From positions 124,001 through 188,000 of the forward strand of contig NZ_JBGSRV010000012.1 in assembly GCF_041737375.1 (NCBI RefSeq): DNA of 64,000 bases. Reading direction: 5' to 3'. The notes under the pieces are model-generated. The model was not told where the DNA came from. It did no database searches and saw only the letters and a program-made list of their open reading frames with translations. Made by a program: the position numbers and the translations under genes. Positions 34,899 through 43,737 of the stretch are shown in pieces (position 1 is the stretch's first letter; every line of letters starts with the position of its first letter). The DNA is from Vampirovibrio sp041737375. Lineage in GTDB: Bacteria; Cyanobacteriota; Vampirovibrionia; Vampirovibrionales; Vampirovibrionaceae.

Positions 34899-35461
34899 TG
34901 GGTTCCGCTTTTTTATGGGGTTTGCTGGGGCTTTTTGCCATTAGCTTTTTAGGCAGCGGCCCTGTTCCTTTGCCGCTAACCGTGAGTATTTTGTGGCTGG
35001 GACAATTTAAAATGCCGGTTTGGGTGGTGTTAGTGGCTACTTTAGGCTCTCTGTCAGGCTGGCTGGTGCTGGAAAAAAGTGTGCGGAAGTGGGCCGAGGA
35101 GCGGCCTGAGCTGATTCATCAGATTCCAACGGTTTATCGGCAATTTTTTATGAAAAAGCTGGGACTTTGGCTGTTTCTGTTTAACGCCTTGCCCTTGCCG
35201 CTGGATTTTATTCGCTTTTTGGCCTTAATGAGCGGTTATGATCGCTGGCGGTTGGCGGTGATTCTCACCATGGCTCGCCTGGTTCGCAATACGATTTTGG
35301 TGTCTCTGGGGGCGGCGCTGGCCCAGCATCAAGTGTGGCTATGGGCCATCATGCTGGGGTTTATGCTGTTGCCGTTGCTGGTGGGACAGTGGTTTCAGGC
35401 CCAGCCGGATGAACAAAGCAGAGCAGCCCTTCCCGATTCGGCGGATGCGATTAGGGGTTAG
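34898..35461 (+). CDS. VTT/DedA-like membrane protein (YqaA-type)
   Basis: A 187-residue polytopic membrane protein with about four hydrophobic segments. The arrangement GSGPVPLPLTVSILWLGQF, then LVATLGSLSGWLVLEKSVRKW, then FLFNALPLPLDFIRFLALMSGYDRWR resembles the VTT (DedA/SNARE-associated) fold of YqaA proteins, linked to lipid scrambling or transport. The family call is tentative. The ATG overlaps the stop of the nucleotidyltransferase gene (TGATG), indicating translational coupling. Confidence 0.6.
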   Translation: MGSAFLWGLLGLFAISFLGSGPVPLPLTVSILWLGQFKMPVWVVLVATLGSLSGWLVLEKSVRKWAEERPELIHQIPTVYRQFFMKKLGLWLFLFNALPLPLDFIRFLALMSGYDRWRLAVILTMARLVRNTILVSLGAALAQHQVWLWAIMLGFMLLPLLVGQWFQAQPDEQSRAALPDSADAIRG

Positions 35462-35541
35462 CGCTTTATTACTTTTAAAAAATATCCGGCGCTGATTGTA
35501 AAAAAGCGCCGGATATTGAGTGTGTGTATTAAAAACTGGAA

Positions 35542-36639
35542 TTAGTCGCCCAGAGAAATACCAACCCCACGGGCGGTATGCACCAAGGCGCTATCCAGTT
35601 TGACATAGTTATACTCTTCAATGGCAGAGGCAATGGGTACGGAAACCACGTTGGGGTGGCGATAGGACACCATGTGTCCAAACTTGCTTTCCAGTACCAG
35701 TTCAACCGCTTTTACGCCGAACTGAGTGGCCAATACCCGGTCATAAGCAATGGGAGAGCCGCCACGTTGCAAGTGGCCCAAAATCATAACCCGTGCTTCC
35801 ACGTCTACTTTGTCCTGAATTTCTTCCAGCAAGCGGTGACCGACCCCGCCCAGAATTTTGTTCTGGTAACCGGGCTGGTTGCTGTCACGGGAGGTGGCAA
35901 TGCCCCCAACCGGTTTAGCGCCTTCGGAAATAACCACAATGGCAAATCCACGACCATTTTCAACCCGATCGTTAATTTCGGCGGCCACTTTGTCAATATC
36001 GTAAGGAATTTCAGGAATCAGGGCCACATGAGCGCCTCCGGCAATGGCCGCGCTCAGGCCAATCCAGCCAGCGTCTCTGCCCATAACTTCCAGAATCATG
36101 AGGCGGTTGTGGCTGGCAGCGGTGGTAATCAGGCGATCTACCGCTTCTGTGGCGATTTGTACCGAGGTTTGGTACCCAAAGGTTAAGTCGGTGGAGGACA
36201 AGTCATTATCAATAGTTTTGGGAACACCAATAATGGGGATGCCTTTTTCGAACAAGCGCTGGGCGATGTCCATGGAGCCTTCGCCGCCAATGCTGACCAC
36301 CGCGTTGATGCCCAGTTTTTCCAGGCGGGCAATCAGATCATCGCAGCGATCGATATAGGAAAAGGAGCCATCGGCGTTTTTAACCGGCCAGTGGAACGGG
36401 CCGCCTTTGTTGGTGGTTTTTAAAATGGTGCCGCCACGGATATGAATACCAGAAACGGTTTTGCTATCCAGTAAAACCACTTCCATGGGGTCCCGCAGCA
36501 GGCCATTAAACGCTTCAATACTGCCAATGACTTCCCAGTCCTCTTCCTGCTCGGTACGTCGGACAATTGCCCGAATTACGGCGTTCAAGCCTGGGCAATC
36601 GCCGCCGCCGGTCATTACAAGAATTCGTTTCTTAGCCAT
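35542..36639 (-). CDS. 6-phosphofructokinase
   Basis: Phosphorylates fructose-6-phosphate in glycolysis. Motifs are GGDCPGLNAVIRAIV, GGEGSMDIAQRLF, PKTIDNDLSSTDLTFGYQTSV, EVMGRDAGWIGLSAA and HLQRGGSPIAYDR. The GxGS in the second motif favours ATP as phosphoryl donor, while Lys in PKTIDND is the residue seen in PPi-dependent and group III enzymes, so donor preference is not fully settled. At 365 residues it is longer than E. coli PfkA and like cyanobacterial group III enzymes. GGAG precedes the ATG. Confidence 0.88.
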   Translation of the reverse strand: MAKKRILVMTGGGDCPGLNAVIRAIVRRTEQEEDWEVIGSIEAFNGLLRDPMEVVLLDSKTVSGIHIRGGTILKTTNKGGPFHWPVKNADGSFSYIDRCDDLIARLEKLGINAVVSIGGEGSMDIAQRLFEKGIPIIGVPKTIDNDLSSTDLTFGYQTSVQIATEAVDRLITTAASHNRLMILEVMGRDAGWIGLSAAIAGGAHVALIPEIPYDIDKVAAEINDRVENGRGFAIVVISEGAKPVGGIATSRDSNQPGYQNKILGGVGHRLLEEIQDKVDVEARVMILGHLQRGGSPIAYDRVLATQFGVKAVELVLESKFGHMVSYRHPNVVSVPIASAIEEYNYVKLDSALVHTARGVGISLGD

Positions 36640-36887
36640 TGTTCAGTAATTCTCCTACCTTTTCAAATCATAGAATGTATTAACGGGCATTCATTTGTCA
36701 AACGGCGATTCCGTGGAGGGCGCTCACGAATGGGCAGGCGCTCCAGTCTTCCGTAAGCGGCAATGTTGCCCTGCTCGGCTTGTCCTGCCTGAACTTGGGG
36801 ACGTTACTCCATCAGGTGATTGACGTTCTCATGGGGGTGGAACTGTTAAAATGAGTAAAACGGTTTGTCAATTCAAGGTAATAAAGA

Positions 36888-37169
36888 ATGCCGCCTGATA
36901 TTCAAGGTTGCGTGTACAAGTTTGTACCGAACAACCCTGCCCTGTCCAGTGTTGTGATTAAGGTTCTCAAACGGGCTTTTCAAACCCATAGCTTGCCGAT
37001 GCCTCTGGTAAAACAGGTGGTGGAGCGGGCTTTGGAGCAAAGTCGTACCATGGATATGAAAGTGGAAAGCAGTAGTTTTGAGGAAAAGCTGTTCGCCTAC
37101 GCCAACCAGGTTCGTCCCCGTTTTATTGCCCAATTGAATGATTTACGTCGCCAGGGAAAAAAATGGTAA
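36888..37169 (+). CDS. Small hypothetical protein
   Basis: A 93-residue, basic, mainly helical protein with no signal peptide or membrane segment (LSSVVIKVLKRAFQ, MPLVKQVVERALEQS). Not recognised. An AGG lies nine bases before the ATG. The upstream 248 bases back to pfkA hold nothing else I can identify. Confidence 0.5.
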   Translation: MPPDIQGCVYKFVPNNPALSSVVIKVLKRAFQTHSLPMPLVKQVVERALEQSRTMDMKVESSSFEEKLFAYANQVRPRFIAQLNDLRRQGKKW

Positions 37170-37358
37170 GCCAAAAACTGATAAAAAAATTGATAAAAAC
37201 GCATCTGGGTTACGCCGCTTGGCTGTGATTTGAAATAGCGTATGCGGGCATCTGTTTTTATGGATGGGCGCGGGGTTCCAGAGCCATTTTTGAGGCCTGT
37301 TGACCTTAGCGCGGGGCTTGGATGGAGATCGCCGCATTCCGCTTTATTTTTCTTCGGT

Positions 37359-37364
37359 TACAAT
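37359..37364 (+). promoter_or_regulatory. Possible -10 box (TACAAT) upstream of the class A PBP gene
   Basis: GGTTACAATAGG lies 91 bases before the chosen start. It resembles the elements upstream of the recombinase and kinase genes; no consensus -35 box is seen. Confidence 0.35.
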
Positions 37365-37454
37365 AGGCACAGTTTTAAATAGTATTTTAGCTATTTGCGT
37401 TTTAACCATGTGCGCCCTTCTCTCACCGCGCTTAACCAAAGGAAACCTTTTGAC

Positions 37455-39737
37455 ATGTTGCGCTCTCTGATCGCCCTGTTGCTGACCGGCATAATGGCTG
37501 TGGCAACCTATGTTTTTTCCGTGACTCGCGAGTTGCCTTCTGTTGAAAAAGTGTTGAAGGACGGCATTAATCCCACCCAATGGACGCAAGTATTTGCCGC
37601 CGATGGCAGTCCCATTATGTCTTTCGGTAAATTCCGGCACGAGAACGTAAAACTGACCAACGTTTCCCCTTATTTTGTGGATGCCTTGATCGCAACCGAG
37701 GATCGTCGGTTTTATGAGCATAAAGGCGTGGATCCGATAGCCGTATTACGGGCGGTGGTTCGGGACTTGAGCCATAAAAAACTACGGGAAGGTGGCAGCA
37801 CCATTACCCAGCAGTTGGCCCGTAACGTGTTTTTAAGTAACGAGCGCTCGATTACCCGCAAAATTCGGGAAGCGGCCTTGGCGATGCAGTTGGAAGACAA
37901 GCTGACCAAGGCCCAGATTCTGGAGCTTTACGTGAATAACACCTATTTTGGCGAGGGGGCTTACGGCATTCAGGCGGCCAGTGAAATTTATTTTGGCAAA
38001 AAGCCTTCTCGCCTCAGTATTACAGAGGCGGCCATGTTGGCAGGGATGCCTCAGGCCCCTTCGGGCTACAATCCGTTTCAAAATTTAAAGGGGGCCAAGG
38101 CCCGCCGGGATGAGGTGTTGCAAAATCTGGTAGAGGTGGGCAAAATTACCCCGGAGCAGTTTGAACGCTATAAAAATCAGCCCATTTACCTGAACCAGGG
38201 CGGGCGTGGTCTGTCCTCTTCGGACAAAGCGCCTTTTTTTAACCGCTATGTCATGACTCAGGTTATGCGCTATTTCAACCTGGATGAGCAGTCCTTTTGG
38301 CAAAGCGGCCTGAAAATCTTTACCACGCTGGATTTACGGGCTCAAAATCTGGCTCAAAGTGCTGTGGTCAGTCAATCGGCGGTTTATGGCAGAACCCGCA
38401 ACAATCAGCAGGCGGCGGTGGTTTCCATGAACCCCCAAAGCGGCGCTATTTTGGCGTATGTGGGGGGTAAAAACTATCAAAACAGTCAGTTCGACCGGGT
38501 GATTGACGCGGTTCGCTCGCCGGGATCCCTGTTTAAAATATTTACCTACACCACGGCCATTGATCGTGGCTATGAACCCAGCCGGGTTTATTTGGACGAG
38601 CCTGTTAAAATTGCGGAATGGCAGCCCAAAAACTACGATCGCTCTTATCATGGCTACATGACCATTGCCCGTGCCGTGATTACCTCTAACAACGTGGTGG
38701 CGGTTAAGGTTATTAATGAACTGGGGGCGGACGCGGTGGTTCGCATGGCCGAGCAAATGGGCATTCGCACCCCAATGGAGCCTTATCTGGGTCTTACCTT
38801 GGGCGGTTCCGGTGTTAAGCTCATGGAAATTACATCGGCGTTTGGGGTGTTGGCCAACCAGGGGGTTCGGGTAGAGCCTTACGCCATTGACAAGATTGTG
38901 GATGACAGCGGGCATGAGATTTACCGGGAGCATCCGGTAAAAACAAACGTGTTAAACCGCACCACCGTGGATACCATGGTCAAAATGATGGCCGCCGTTA
39001 TTACCCGAGGCACGGGTAAGGCAGGGGCCATTGGTCGCCCTACCGCCGGAAAAACCGGTACCAGCGATGATTACCGGGATGCCTGGTTTGTGGCCTTTAC
39101 CCCGGATGTGGTCACTGGCGTTTGGGTGGGAAATGACAACAACACCACCATGCCCGGAATGACCGGTGGCTCTTTGCCTGCTTCTATCTGGCGGTCATTT
39201 ATGAGTCCCTATATGGCCAACCGCCCGGTTAAAAACTTTGACTTGGCTTACAGTAAAGCTTTAGAAGACACCGATTTTGTCACTTACAACATTAAAAACC
39301 TGAGCGACAAGGATTCTGGCAGCGCCTTTGCCAGAGGTGAAGTGCAGGATGGTGAAATTCAGCAAGATCCGGTACTGGATCCCTTGTCGGATCTGGATAG
39401 CGATAGTGCCCCTGCAAGCCCTTCCGGGGAAGAGGCCAGCGGTTCGGAAGCGGGCCGGGTTGGGTATGAGCCAAATCCGGCGGATAATACGGGGCGTGTC
39501 GCTTTACCGGCAGCCCCTGTCGAGAATCAACCACCCGCTCAGCAACCCATGCCGGGTTATGGCACGGCATTGCCTGCCAGAACCCCGGAACCCAAAGTGG
39601 GCTACGGGGTTATTCCCATTGAGCGTGGCCGCCGGGGTGGGCGGGATGTACCAGCGGCAGGCGCGGCCCAAAGCTTTGGCGCTGCACCGGTGGTTCCCAC
39701 ACCAGAGAATGCGGATGTGAACCGTGGGCGTTATTAA
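37455..39737 (+). CDS. Penicillin-binding protein 1A (bifunctional class A PBP)
   Basis: Peptidoglycan glycosyltransferase and transpeptidase anchored by one N-terminal membrane segment (LRSLIALLLTGIMAVATYVF). The GT51 domain has ATEDRRFYEHKGVDP and GGSTITQQLARN. The transpeptidase domain has the Ser-x-x-Lys nucleophile at S358-K361 (SPGSLFK), SNN at 411-413 and KTG at 533-535. The C-terminal ~120 residues are a Pro/Gly/Ser-rich disordered tail. ATG at 37455 is chosen with GGA upstream; an in-frame start 60 bases earlier would put a polar segment before the membrane helix. The stop overlaps the convergent stop of the next gene. Confidence 0.92.
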   Translation: MLRSLIALLLTGIMAVATYVFSVTRELPSVEKVLKDGINPTQWTQVFAADGSPIMSFGKFRHENVKLTNVSPYFVDALIATEDRRFYEHKGVDPIAVLRAVVRDLSHKKLREGGSTITQQLARNVFLSNERSITRKIREAALAMQLEDKLTKAQILELYVNNTYFGEGAYGIQAASEIYFGKKPSRLSITEAAMLAGMPQAPSGYNPFQNLKGAKARRDEVLQNLVEVGKITPEQFERYKNQPIYLNQGGRGLSSSDKAPFFNRYVMTQVMRYFNLDEQSFWQSGLKIFTTLDLRAQNLAQSAVVSQSAVYGRTRNNQQAAVVSMNPQSGAILAYVGGKNYQNSQFDRVIDAVRSPGSLFKIFTYTTAIDRGYEPSRVYLDEPVKIAEWQPKNYDRSYHGYMTIARAVITSNNVVAVKVINELGADAVVRMAEQMGIRTPMEPYLGLTLGGSGVKLMEITSAFGVLANQGVRVEPYAIDKIVDDSGHEIYREHPVKTNVLNRTTVDTMVKMMAAVITRGTGKAGAIGRPTAGKTGTSDDYRDAWFVAFTPDVVTGVWVGNDNNTTMPGMTGGSLPASIWRSFMSPYMANRPVKNFDLAYSKALEDTDFVTYNIKNLSDKDSGSAFARGEVQDGEIQQDPVLDPLSDLDSDSAPASPSGEEASGSEAGRVGYEPNPADNTGRVALPAAPVENQPPAQQPMPGYGTALPARTPEPKVGYGVIPIERGRRGGRDVPAAGAAQSFGAAPVVPTPENADVNRGRY

Positions 39738-40549
39738 ACGCCTGCGTTGATGCCCAGTTCGGCCAAGGTATTTCGAATTGAGTTGGTGCCGTTTAATTCC
39801 TTGTAGTTGGCCATTTTTTTGGTGTAAATCGATTGCGCATCGCCGGGTTGTGCTTTTCCTGTGATGCGGTTGGCCACCCGGTAACCGACAACATCGGCAA
39901 TACCCTCTTCCTGCTTGGAGTTGCCGTCATCTTCGGAAGCGGCGTGAACCAGTTCATGCACCACGGTTTTCTCAAAGTCCGGGGCGTCGGGATTAATAAC
40001 AATCTTCTTCTCATCCAGAAGGGTTACCCCGTTAATTTTTCGTCCGGCATCCATGGCGGCCTTGCAGTGGTTGCAACTGACGCTTCCCTTATCAAGCGCC
40101 CCGCCAGCGGCAGCGGCGGGATCACCCACTTCAATGGTGTATCCTTTGGCCTTGGCAGCCTCTAGCAACCGAGCGCCTTCAGGATCCATAGAAATGGCAT
40201 TCAGGGTCTTGTCCAGTCGTGCTTTTTGTTGGGAACTGTCGGTTTTATTCACGGTTTTATTGGCCACGCCAGAAGCCGGAACCGGGACCTTCGCCGGTGC
40301 CTTTGCCGGAACCTTCACGCCTTGATCAGACGCGGGTTTTTTCGTTGTGGAGGCTAACAGAGACATGATTTTAATCAGGTCTTGTATGGCGCCTGCCACC
40401 CCGTTGTCTTTGCTAAGCGGGGCCGCCATCAAGTCTGCTTGCGGCAGGGATGACTTTTGAGATACATCCTGAAGGGATTGCAATTGCTTTTGACTGGTGA
40501 CCGAACTGGTTCCTGTCACCCCATAGTTTGAGGCAATTTTGGGAATCAT
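39734..40549 (-). CDS. Putative HExxH zinc metalloprotease
   Basis: A 271-residue protein not matched to a named family. The first ~110 residues are low complexity (repeated PAKxPAKxP between ~82 and 94) and probably disordered. The C-terminal part carries a zinc-protease-like motif HELVH at residues 198-202, followed by EEGIAD with Glu214/Glu215 as possible third ligand or structural Glu. A CNHC pair sits at 159-162. No signal peptide is evident. The ATG has AGGAG nine bases upstream. The stop codon overlaps the convergent PBP stop, leaving no room for a terminator. Activity is inferred from the motif alone. Confidence 0.6.
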   Translation of the reverse strand: MIPKIASNYGVTGTSSVTSQKQLQSLQDVSQKSSLPQADLMAAPLSKDNGVAGAIQDLIKIMSLLASTTKKPASDQGVKVPAKAPAKVPVPASGVANKTVNKTDSSQQKARLDKTLNAISMDPEGARLLEAAKAKGYTIEVGDPAAAAGGALDKGSVSCNHCKAAMDAGRKINGVTLLDEKKIVINPDAPDFEKTVVHELVHAASEDDGNSKQEEGIADVVGYRVANRITGKAQPGDAQSIYTKKMANYKELNGTNSIRNTLAELGINAGV

Positions 40550-40873
40550 GCGCTCTCCTAAAATCTCTGGTATCGAGACTGTTAATGATGGTTTGGCAAA
40601 AAATACTCAATAAAGGGTGCGCTGGCCTCCAATGGGTAGGCGTCAGCTTATGGCCTGTTTCTTTCTCTTTTGTGAATTGCGCTCTTAAAAAACAGGTTCT
40701 TTAATTTAAAAAACAATTGATGGGGTCTAAATTGCTTTTTCAGCCTGAAATATTACGAGACTGCATCATTTTTTAGCACTCTTTTTGGAATCTCTTCCCG
40801 GAGCGCCTTTGGGTGAGGCATTTTAGCCCTTAAGGGTGGCAGGTGAATCGCTCAAAAACGCTGATGAGGCGGG
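40550..40873. other. Intergenic region between rnhB and the HExxH gene
   Basis: The 324 bases carry no open frame I would defend. The middle is AT-rich (around 40690-40780) and could hold the promoter of the minus-strand HExxH gene, but no clear -35/-10 pair stands out. Confidence 0.3.
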
Positions 40874-41596
40874 CTAAAAAGGAATGGACAACTGTTGGTG
40901 AACTTTTTTGAAATTGGTGCGGTGCAAGGGGGTAAGCCCCAGTTCCCGTAAGCCTTTTAGGTGGGCGGGGGTGGGGTAGCCCATGTTCACTTCCCAGCCA
41001 TAGCCGGGATATTGCTCGGCCAGTGCTTTGATCATGGTGTCCCGGTGGTGTTTTGCAATAACTGAGGCCGCGGCAATGGCCGCTGAGCAACCATCTCCCT
41101 TAATGATGGCCTGCTGGGCGCTGGCCCGAAAGTCCGGGATGATGGCCTTGCCGTCCATTAACACATAAATATCATCGCTGTGAGGGCAAACATCCGCTTT
41201 CTGGCACAACTGTTCCAAGGCCCGATACAGGGCCAATAAGGAGGCAAAGTGAATGTTCAGGCTATCCACCTCATGTTTTTCAGCCTCTCCCAGCCCGGTC
41301 AGGCAAAAACTTTGAATGGCCTCCGATAGCTCCGCCCGGACCGGGGCGGTTAGCTTTTTGGAGTCATCCAGCCAGTTCAGCAGCTTTTTTTGTTCCCGAG
41401 TTAAAGATCGAGGAAGGCAAACCGCCCCTCCAATCACACTGCTTACCAAACTGCCACGGCCCACTTCATCCAGCCCGATCAGTTGGCATTGGGTGGATTG
41501 TGTTTTGAGAATGGTCGAATCAAACTTGAGCAGGGCTTTCAGTTTGCTCTGGCGTCGGTTCTGGCGGGGTTTGGGTGCTGGATTGTTTGCCATCAT
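40874..41596 (-). CDS. rnhB: Ribonuclease HII
   Basis: Removes RNA from RNA-DNA hybrids and single ribonucleotides. The active-site signature LIGLDEVGRGSL supplies the first Asp and Glu; later acidic residues lie in VLMDGKAIIP and the C-terminal block has IKGDGCSAAIAAASVIAKHHRD. The N-terminus is uncertain: the frame runs inside the rbgA gene, and starts at 41596 or 41593 overlap it by about 75 bp, while a start near 41500 would leave the usual short leader before the motif. The gene is co-transcribed with rbgA. Confidence 0.88.
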   Translation of the reverse strand: MMANNPAPKPRQNRRQSKLKALLKFDSTILKTQSTQCQLIGLDEVGRGSLVSSVIGGAVCLPRSLTREQKKLLNWLDDSKKLTAPVRAELSEAIQSFCLTGLGEAEKHEVDSLNIHFASLLALYRALEQLCQKADVCPHSDDIYVLMDGKAIIPDFRASAQQAIIKGDGCSAAIAAASVIAKHHRDTMIKALAEQYPGYGWEVNMGYPTPAHLKGLRELGLTPLHRTNFKKVHQQLSIPF

Positions 41597-42518
41597 GCTC
41601 AGAGCGTTGCTCAACGGCAGGCTTGGGTTTGTCGGGGATAGGCTCAGAGGCTTTGCTGGGGGCCGGGGCATGTTCCAGGGTAATCCTTCCGGTGCGGGCA
41701 TGACGAAACTCGGTGAGCAGGGCCTGGGCTGTTCTTAATAAGTCTGGCTGATCCTTGCCCAGTTTATAATGCCGTGCCAAGGCCATATTTTCAAGAGAGG
41801 CCTCCTGCGTGTCGGGCAGTTTGAAATAGGTTTTCAACAGGTTGGGGTAAAGCGGTTCAATGGTATCAATTAAAAAGCGGGATACTTCCTCTTCATCAAA
41901 GGCGGCATCTCCAATGGAGCTGACCGTGGCCAGCATGGCCCCGGCATGCTCCGCTTCCAACTGGGGAGGAATCACCCCGGGAGAGTCGAGTAAGTCTACT
42001 TCCGGGTGAATGCGCACCCATTGGGTGTCTCGGGTAACGCCTGCCCGGTGGCCTGTTTTTGTTTTTTTGCGCCCTACAATGCTATTGATGAGGGTGGATT
42101 TGCCCACGTTGGGCATGCCTGCCACCAAGACCCGAATGGGACGGCGCTTGCGGCCTTTGGCAATCAGCTTTTGCATCCCGCTTTCTCCCAGGGCCAACAC
42201 ATGCTGGATAAGCTGCGATTTGGCCTGACCGCTTTTGGCGTCATACAGCATAACCCGTGTGTTTTCGCCGGAAAGCGCTTTTTGCCAGCGCTTATTCTGA
42301 ACCGGATCGCCCAAATCGCTTTTATTAAGAATGATCAGGGTGGGCTTGTTGCGAATGGTATGTTCCAGCCGGAGGTTAACCGAGGCTGAGGGGATGCGGG
42401 CATCCAGCACTTCCACCACCACGTCCACCAGTTTTAATAGGTCGCCCAGTTTGCGTTCGTACTTGGCAATGTGGCCTGGGTACCACTGAATTTTCGGCGT
42501 AATGATGTCAAAGCTCAT
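41520..42518 (-). CDS. rbgA: Ribosome biogenesis GTPase YlqF/RbgA
   Basis: Circularly permuted GTPase needed for late assembly of the 50S subunit. The motifs occur in permuted order: G4 NKSD (ILNKSDLGD) before G1 GMPNVGKSTLIN and G3 DSPG. The N-terminus IQWYPGHIAKYERKLGDLLKLVDVVVEVLDARIP is split by normal family variation. A proline/glutamate-rich tail of about 50 residues extends past the usual end. GGAG precedes the ATG. It lies beside rplS and overlaps rnhB, a common bacterial gene order. Confidence 0.9.
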   Translation of the reverse strand: MSFDIITPKIQWYPGHIAKYERKLGDLLKLVDVVVEVLDARIPSASVNLRLEHTIRNKPTLIILNKSDLGDPVQNKRWQKALSGENTRVMLYDAKSGQAKSQLIQHVLALGESGMQKLIAKGRKRRPIRVLVAGMPNVGKSTLINSIVGRKKTKTGHRAGVTRDTQWVRIHPEVDLLDSPGVIPPQLEAEHAGAMLATVSSIGDAAFDEEEVSRFLIDTIEPLYPNLLKTYFKLPDTQEASLENMALARHYKLGKDQPDLLRTAQALLTEFRHARTGRITLEHAPAPSKASEPIPDKPKPAVEQRSEHDGKQSSTQTPPEPTPEQTESPAQV

Positions 42519-42621
42519 CAGAGTGCTCCGGTTGTGCGAGGGAGGTGGGGTTTAAGCAAGGCAGACTCTTGATATAAAGTCCGGGGGGCGGCGGTGGATT
42601 GCCTGTGGATTTGGGGTGGAA

Positions 42622-42657
42622 ATAAAAGAACGAAGAGCGGACCCTTCGTTCTTTTAT
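42622..42657 (-). terminator. Rho-independent terminator after rplS
   Basis: A perfect 14-bp inverted repeat with core AAAAGAACGAAG / CTTCGTTCTTTT and an eight-base loop lies 20 bases after the rplS stop; on the minus strand it ends in a T-rich run. Confidence 0.9.
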
Positions 42658-42677
42658 AAATATCATTGGTAAGCCGA

Positions 42678-43040
42678 TTATCTCTGGGTGATTTTCTCAC
42701 GGATACGGGCGGCTTTACCAGTGCGCTCACGCAGGTAGTAAAGCTTGGCGCGACGAACATCGCCACGACGCAATACTTTAATGCTTTCCACTTTGGGGGA
42801 GTGCAGCAAGAAAACACGCTCCACACCAACGCCCTGGAACACACGGCGAACGGTAACGGTTTTGCTGACCCCGGAGCCAGCCAGTTTCAGGATGACGCCT
42901 TCGTAGCCCTGTAAACGTTCTTTGTTGCCTTCACGGATGCGAACCATGACCTTGACGGAGTCGCCGGGATTTAATTTGGGCAATTCGCCTTCAGGCTTCA
43001 GGTATTCTTTTTCAATTTCCTGGATAAATTGAGTGGTCAT
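42678..43040 (-). CDS. rplS: 50S ribosomal protein L19
   Basis: Ribosomal protein at the 30S-50S interface. The sequence from LNPGDSVKVMVRIREGNKERLQGYEGVIL (split in the family motif) to RRGDVRRAKLYYLRERTGKAARIREK is typical L19, and the 120-residue length fits. It has its own terminator, so it is expressed apart from rbgA despite the shared direction. Confidence 0.96.
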   Translation of the reverse strand: MTTQFIQEIEKEYLKPEGELPKLNPGDSVKVMVRIREGNKERLQGYEGVILKLAGSGVSKTVTVRRVFQGVGVERVFLLHSPKVESIKVLRRGDVRRAKLYYLRERTGKAARIREKITQR

Positions 43041-43247
43041 AGTGCGAGATCCTTTTTGTCGGAGCCAGTGATAAAAACTTGGCGTTCTGCTTTAAGCGTT
43101 CAGCAAACCTTGAGGATAAAAATTCGGAAATTTTATTCGCAACGTGTTTAACATGAGCTGCTGAGAACAGACAAGTGGGCATTCATCCCAATACAGTTTT
43201 AGTAATGTATTGCAAACCCACCCGCCCCGTCAAGCGATCGATAGGGC

Positions 43248-43721
43248 CTACCAGAAGCGGGGCGCATGCCCTAGTTTCCAAAGCCACCCGAGAACCAGCA
43301 GCCCGAAAACCACGGCAACGGGTCTTTTTTGGGTGGCACGCCGTAACGCCTGATGGGTCTGTTCAGGGTAACACAGTCCGCCAATGGCTAAAAGGCAAGT
43401 CAGCAAGTAAACAGGCACCCCCAACCAGTGGTAGGCAATGGATTCCAGAGGCCGCCCCTGCGCGATTAAAATAAAACTGCGGGTCATGCCACAAAACACG
43501 CAGGGCAGGTGGGTGATTTGTTTGAACAGGCAAATGGATACCTCAGAAAAAGGGTTGAAAAGCCCGGTGGGGATACTGAATAGCGGGAGTCGCTCCCCGA
43601 TTTGATGACACGATACATGTCCCCGCAGCCAGGTATAGACTAGCCCCAGCCAAGCCAGCCCCGTTAACGGCAGAACCGGGGATTTGAAAATTGAGGGTCT
43701 GGGTTTAACCGGCAGGCTCAT
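43248..43721 (-). CDS. DUF2752 family membrane protein
   Basis: A 157-residue membrane protein with three hydrophobic segments. The family motif LPCVFCGMTRSFILIAQG (CxxCGMTR) is clear. DUF2752 proteins have no established function. The ATG at 43721 lacks a ribosome binding site; a perfect TATAAT box stands six bases upstream, straddling the gap after the preceding gene, so the transcript may be leaderless. Confidence 0.75.
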   Translation of the reverse strand: MSLPVKPRPSIFKSPVLPLTGLAWLGLVYTWLRGHVSCHQIGERLPLFSIPTGLFNPFSEVSICLFKQITHLPCVFCGMTRSFILIAQGRPLESIAYHWLGVPVYLLTCLLAIGGLCYPEQTHQALRRATQKRPVAVVFGLLVLGWLWKLGHAPRFW

Positions 43722-43727
43722 GGTTTT

Positions 43728-43733
43728 ATTATA
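43728..43733 (-). promoter_or_regulatory. -10 box (TATAAT) six bases before the DUF2752 start
   Basis: On the minus strand TATAAT is followed by AAAACC and ATG. It lies between the stop of the upstream gene (43738) and the DUF2752 start. No good -35 box is visible. Confidence 0.45.
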
Positions 43734-43737
43734 AAAC

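Noticed and set aside
35578..36186. Open frame antisense to the phosphofructokinase gene
   Set aside because: It is a shadow of a strongly conserved gene and shows no independent signal.
35542..36639. PPi-dependent phosphofructokinase
   Set aside because: PKTIDND fits PPi enzymes, but the GEGS motif lacks the Asp that blocks ATP use, so an ATP enzyme of group III type is more likely. Sequence alone does not fully settle it.
42518..42844. Minus-strand open frame between rbgA and rplS
   Set aside because: It is an out-of-frame shadow of rplS that also crosses the rplS terminator.
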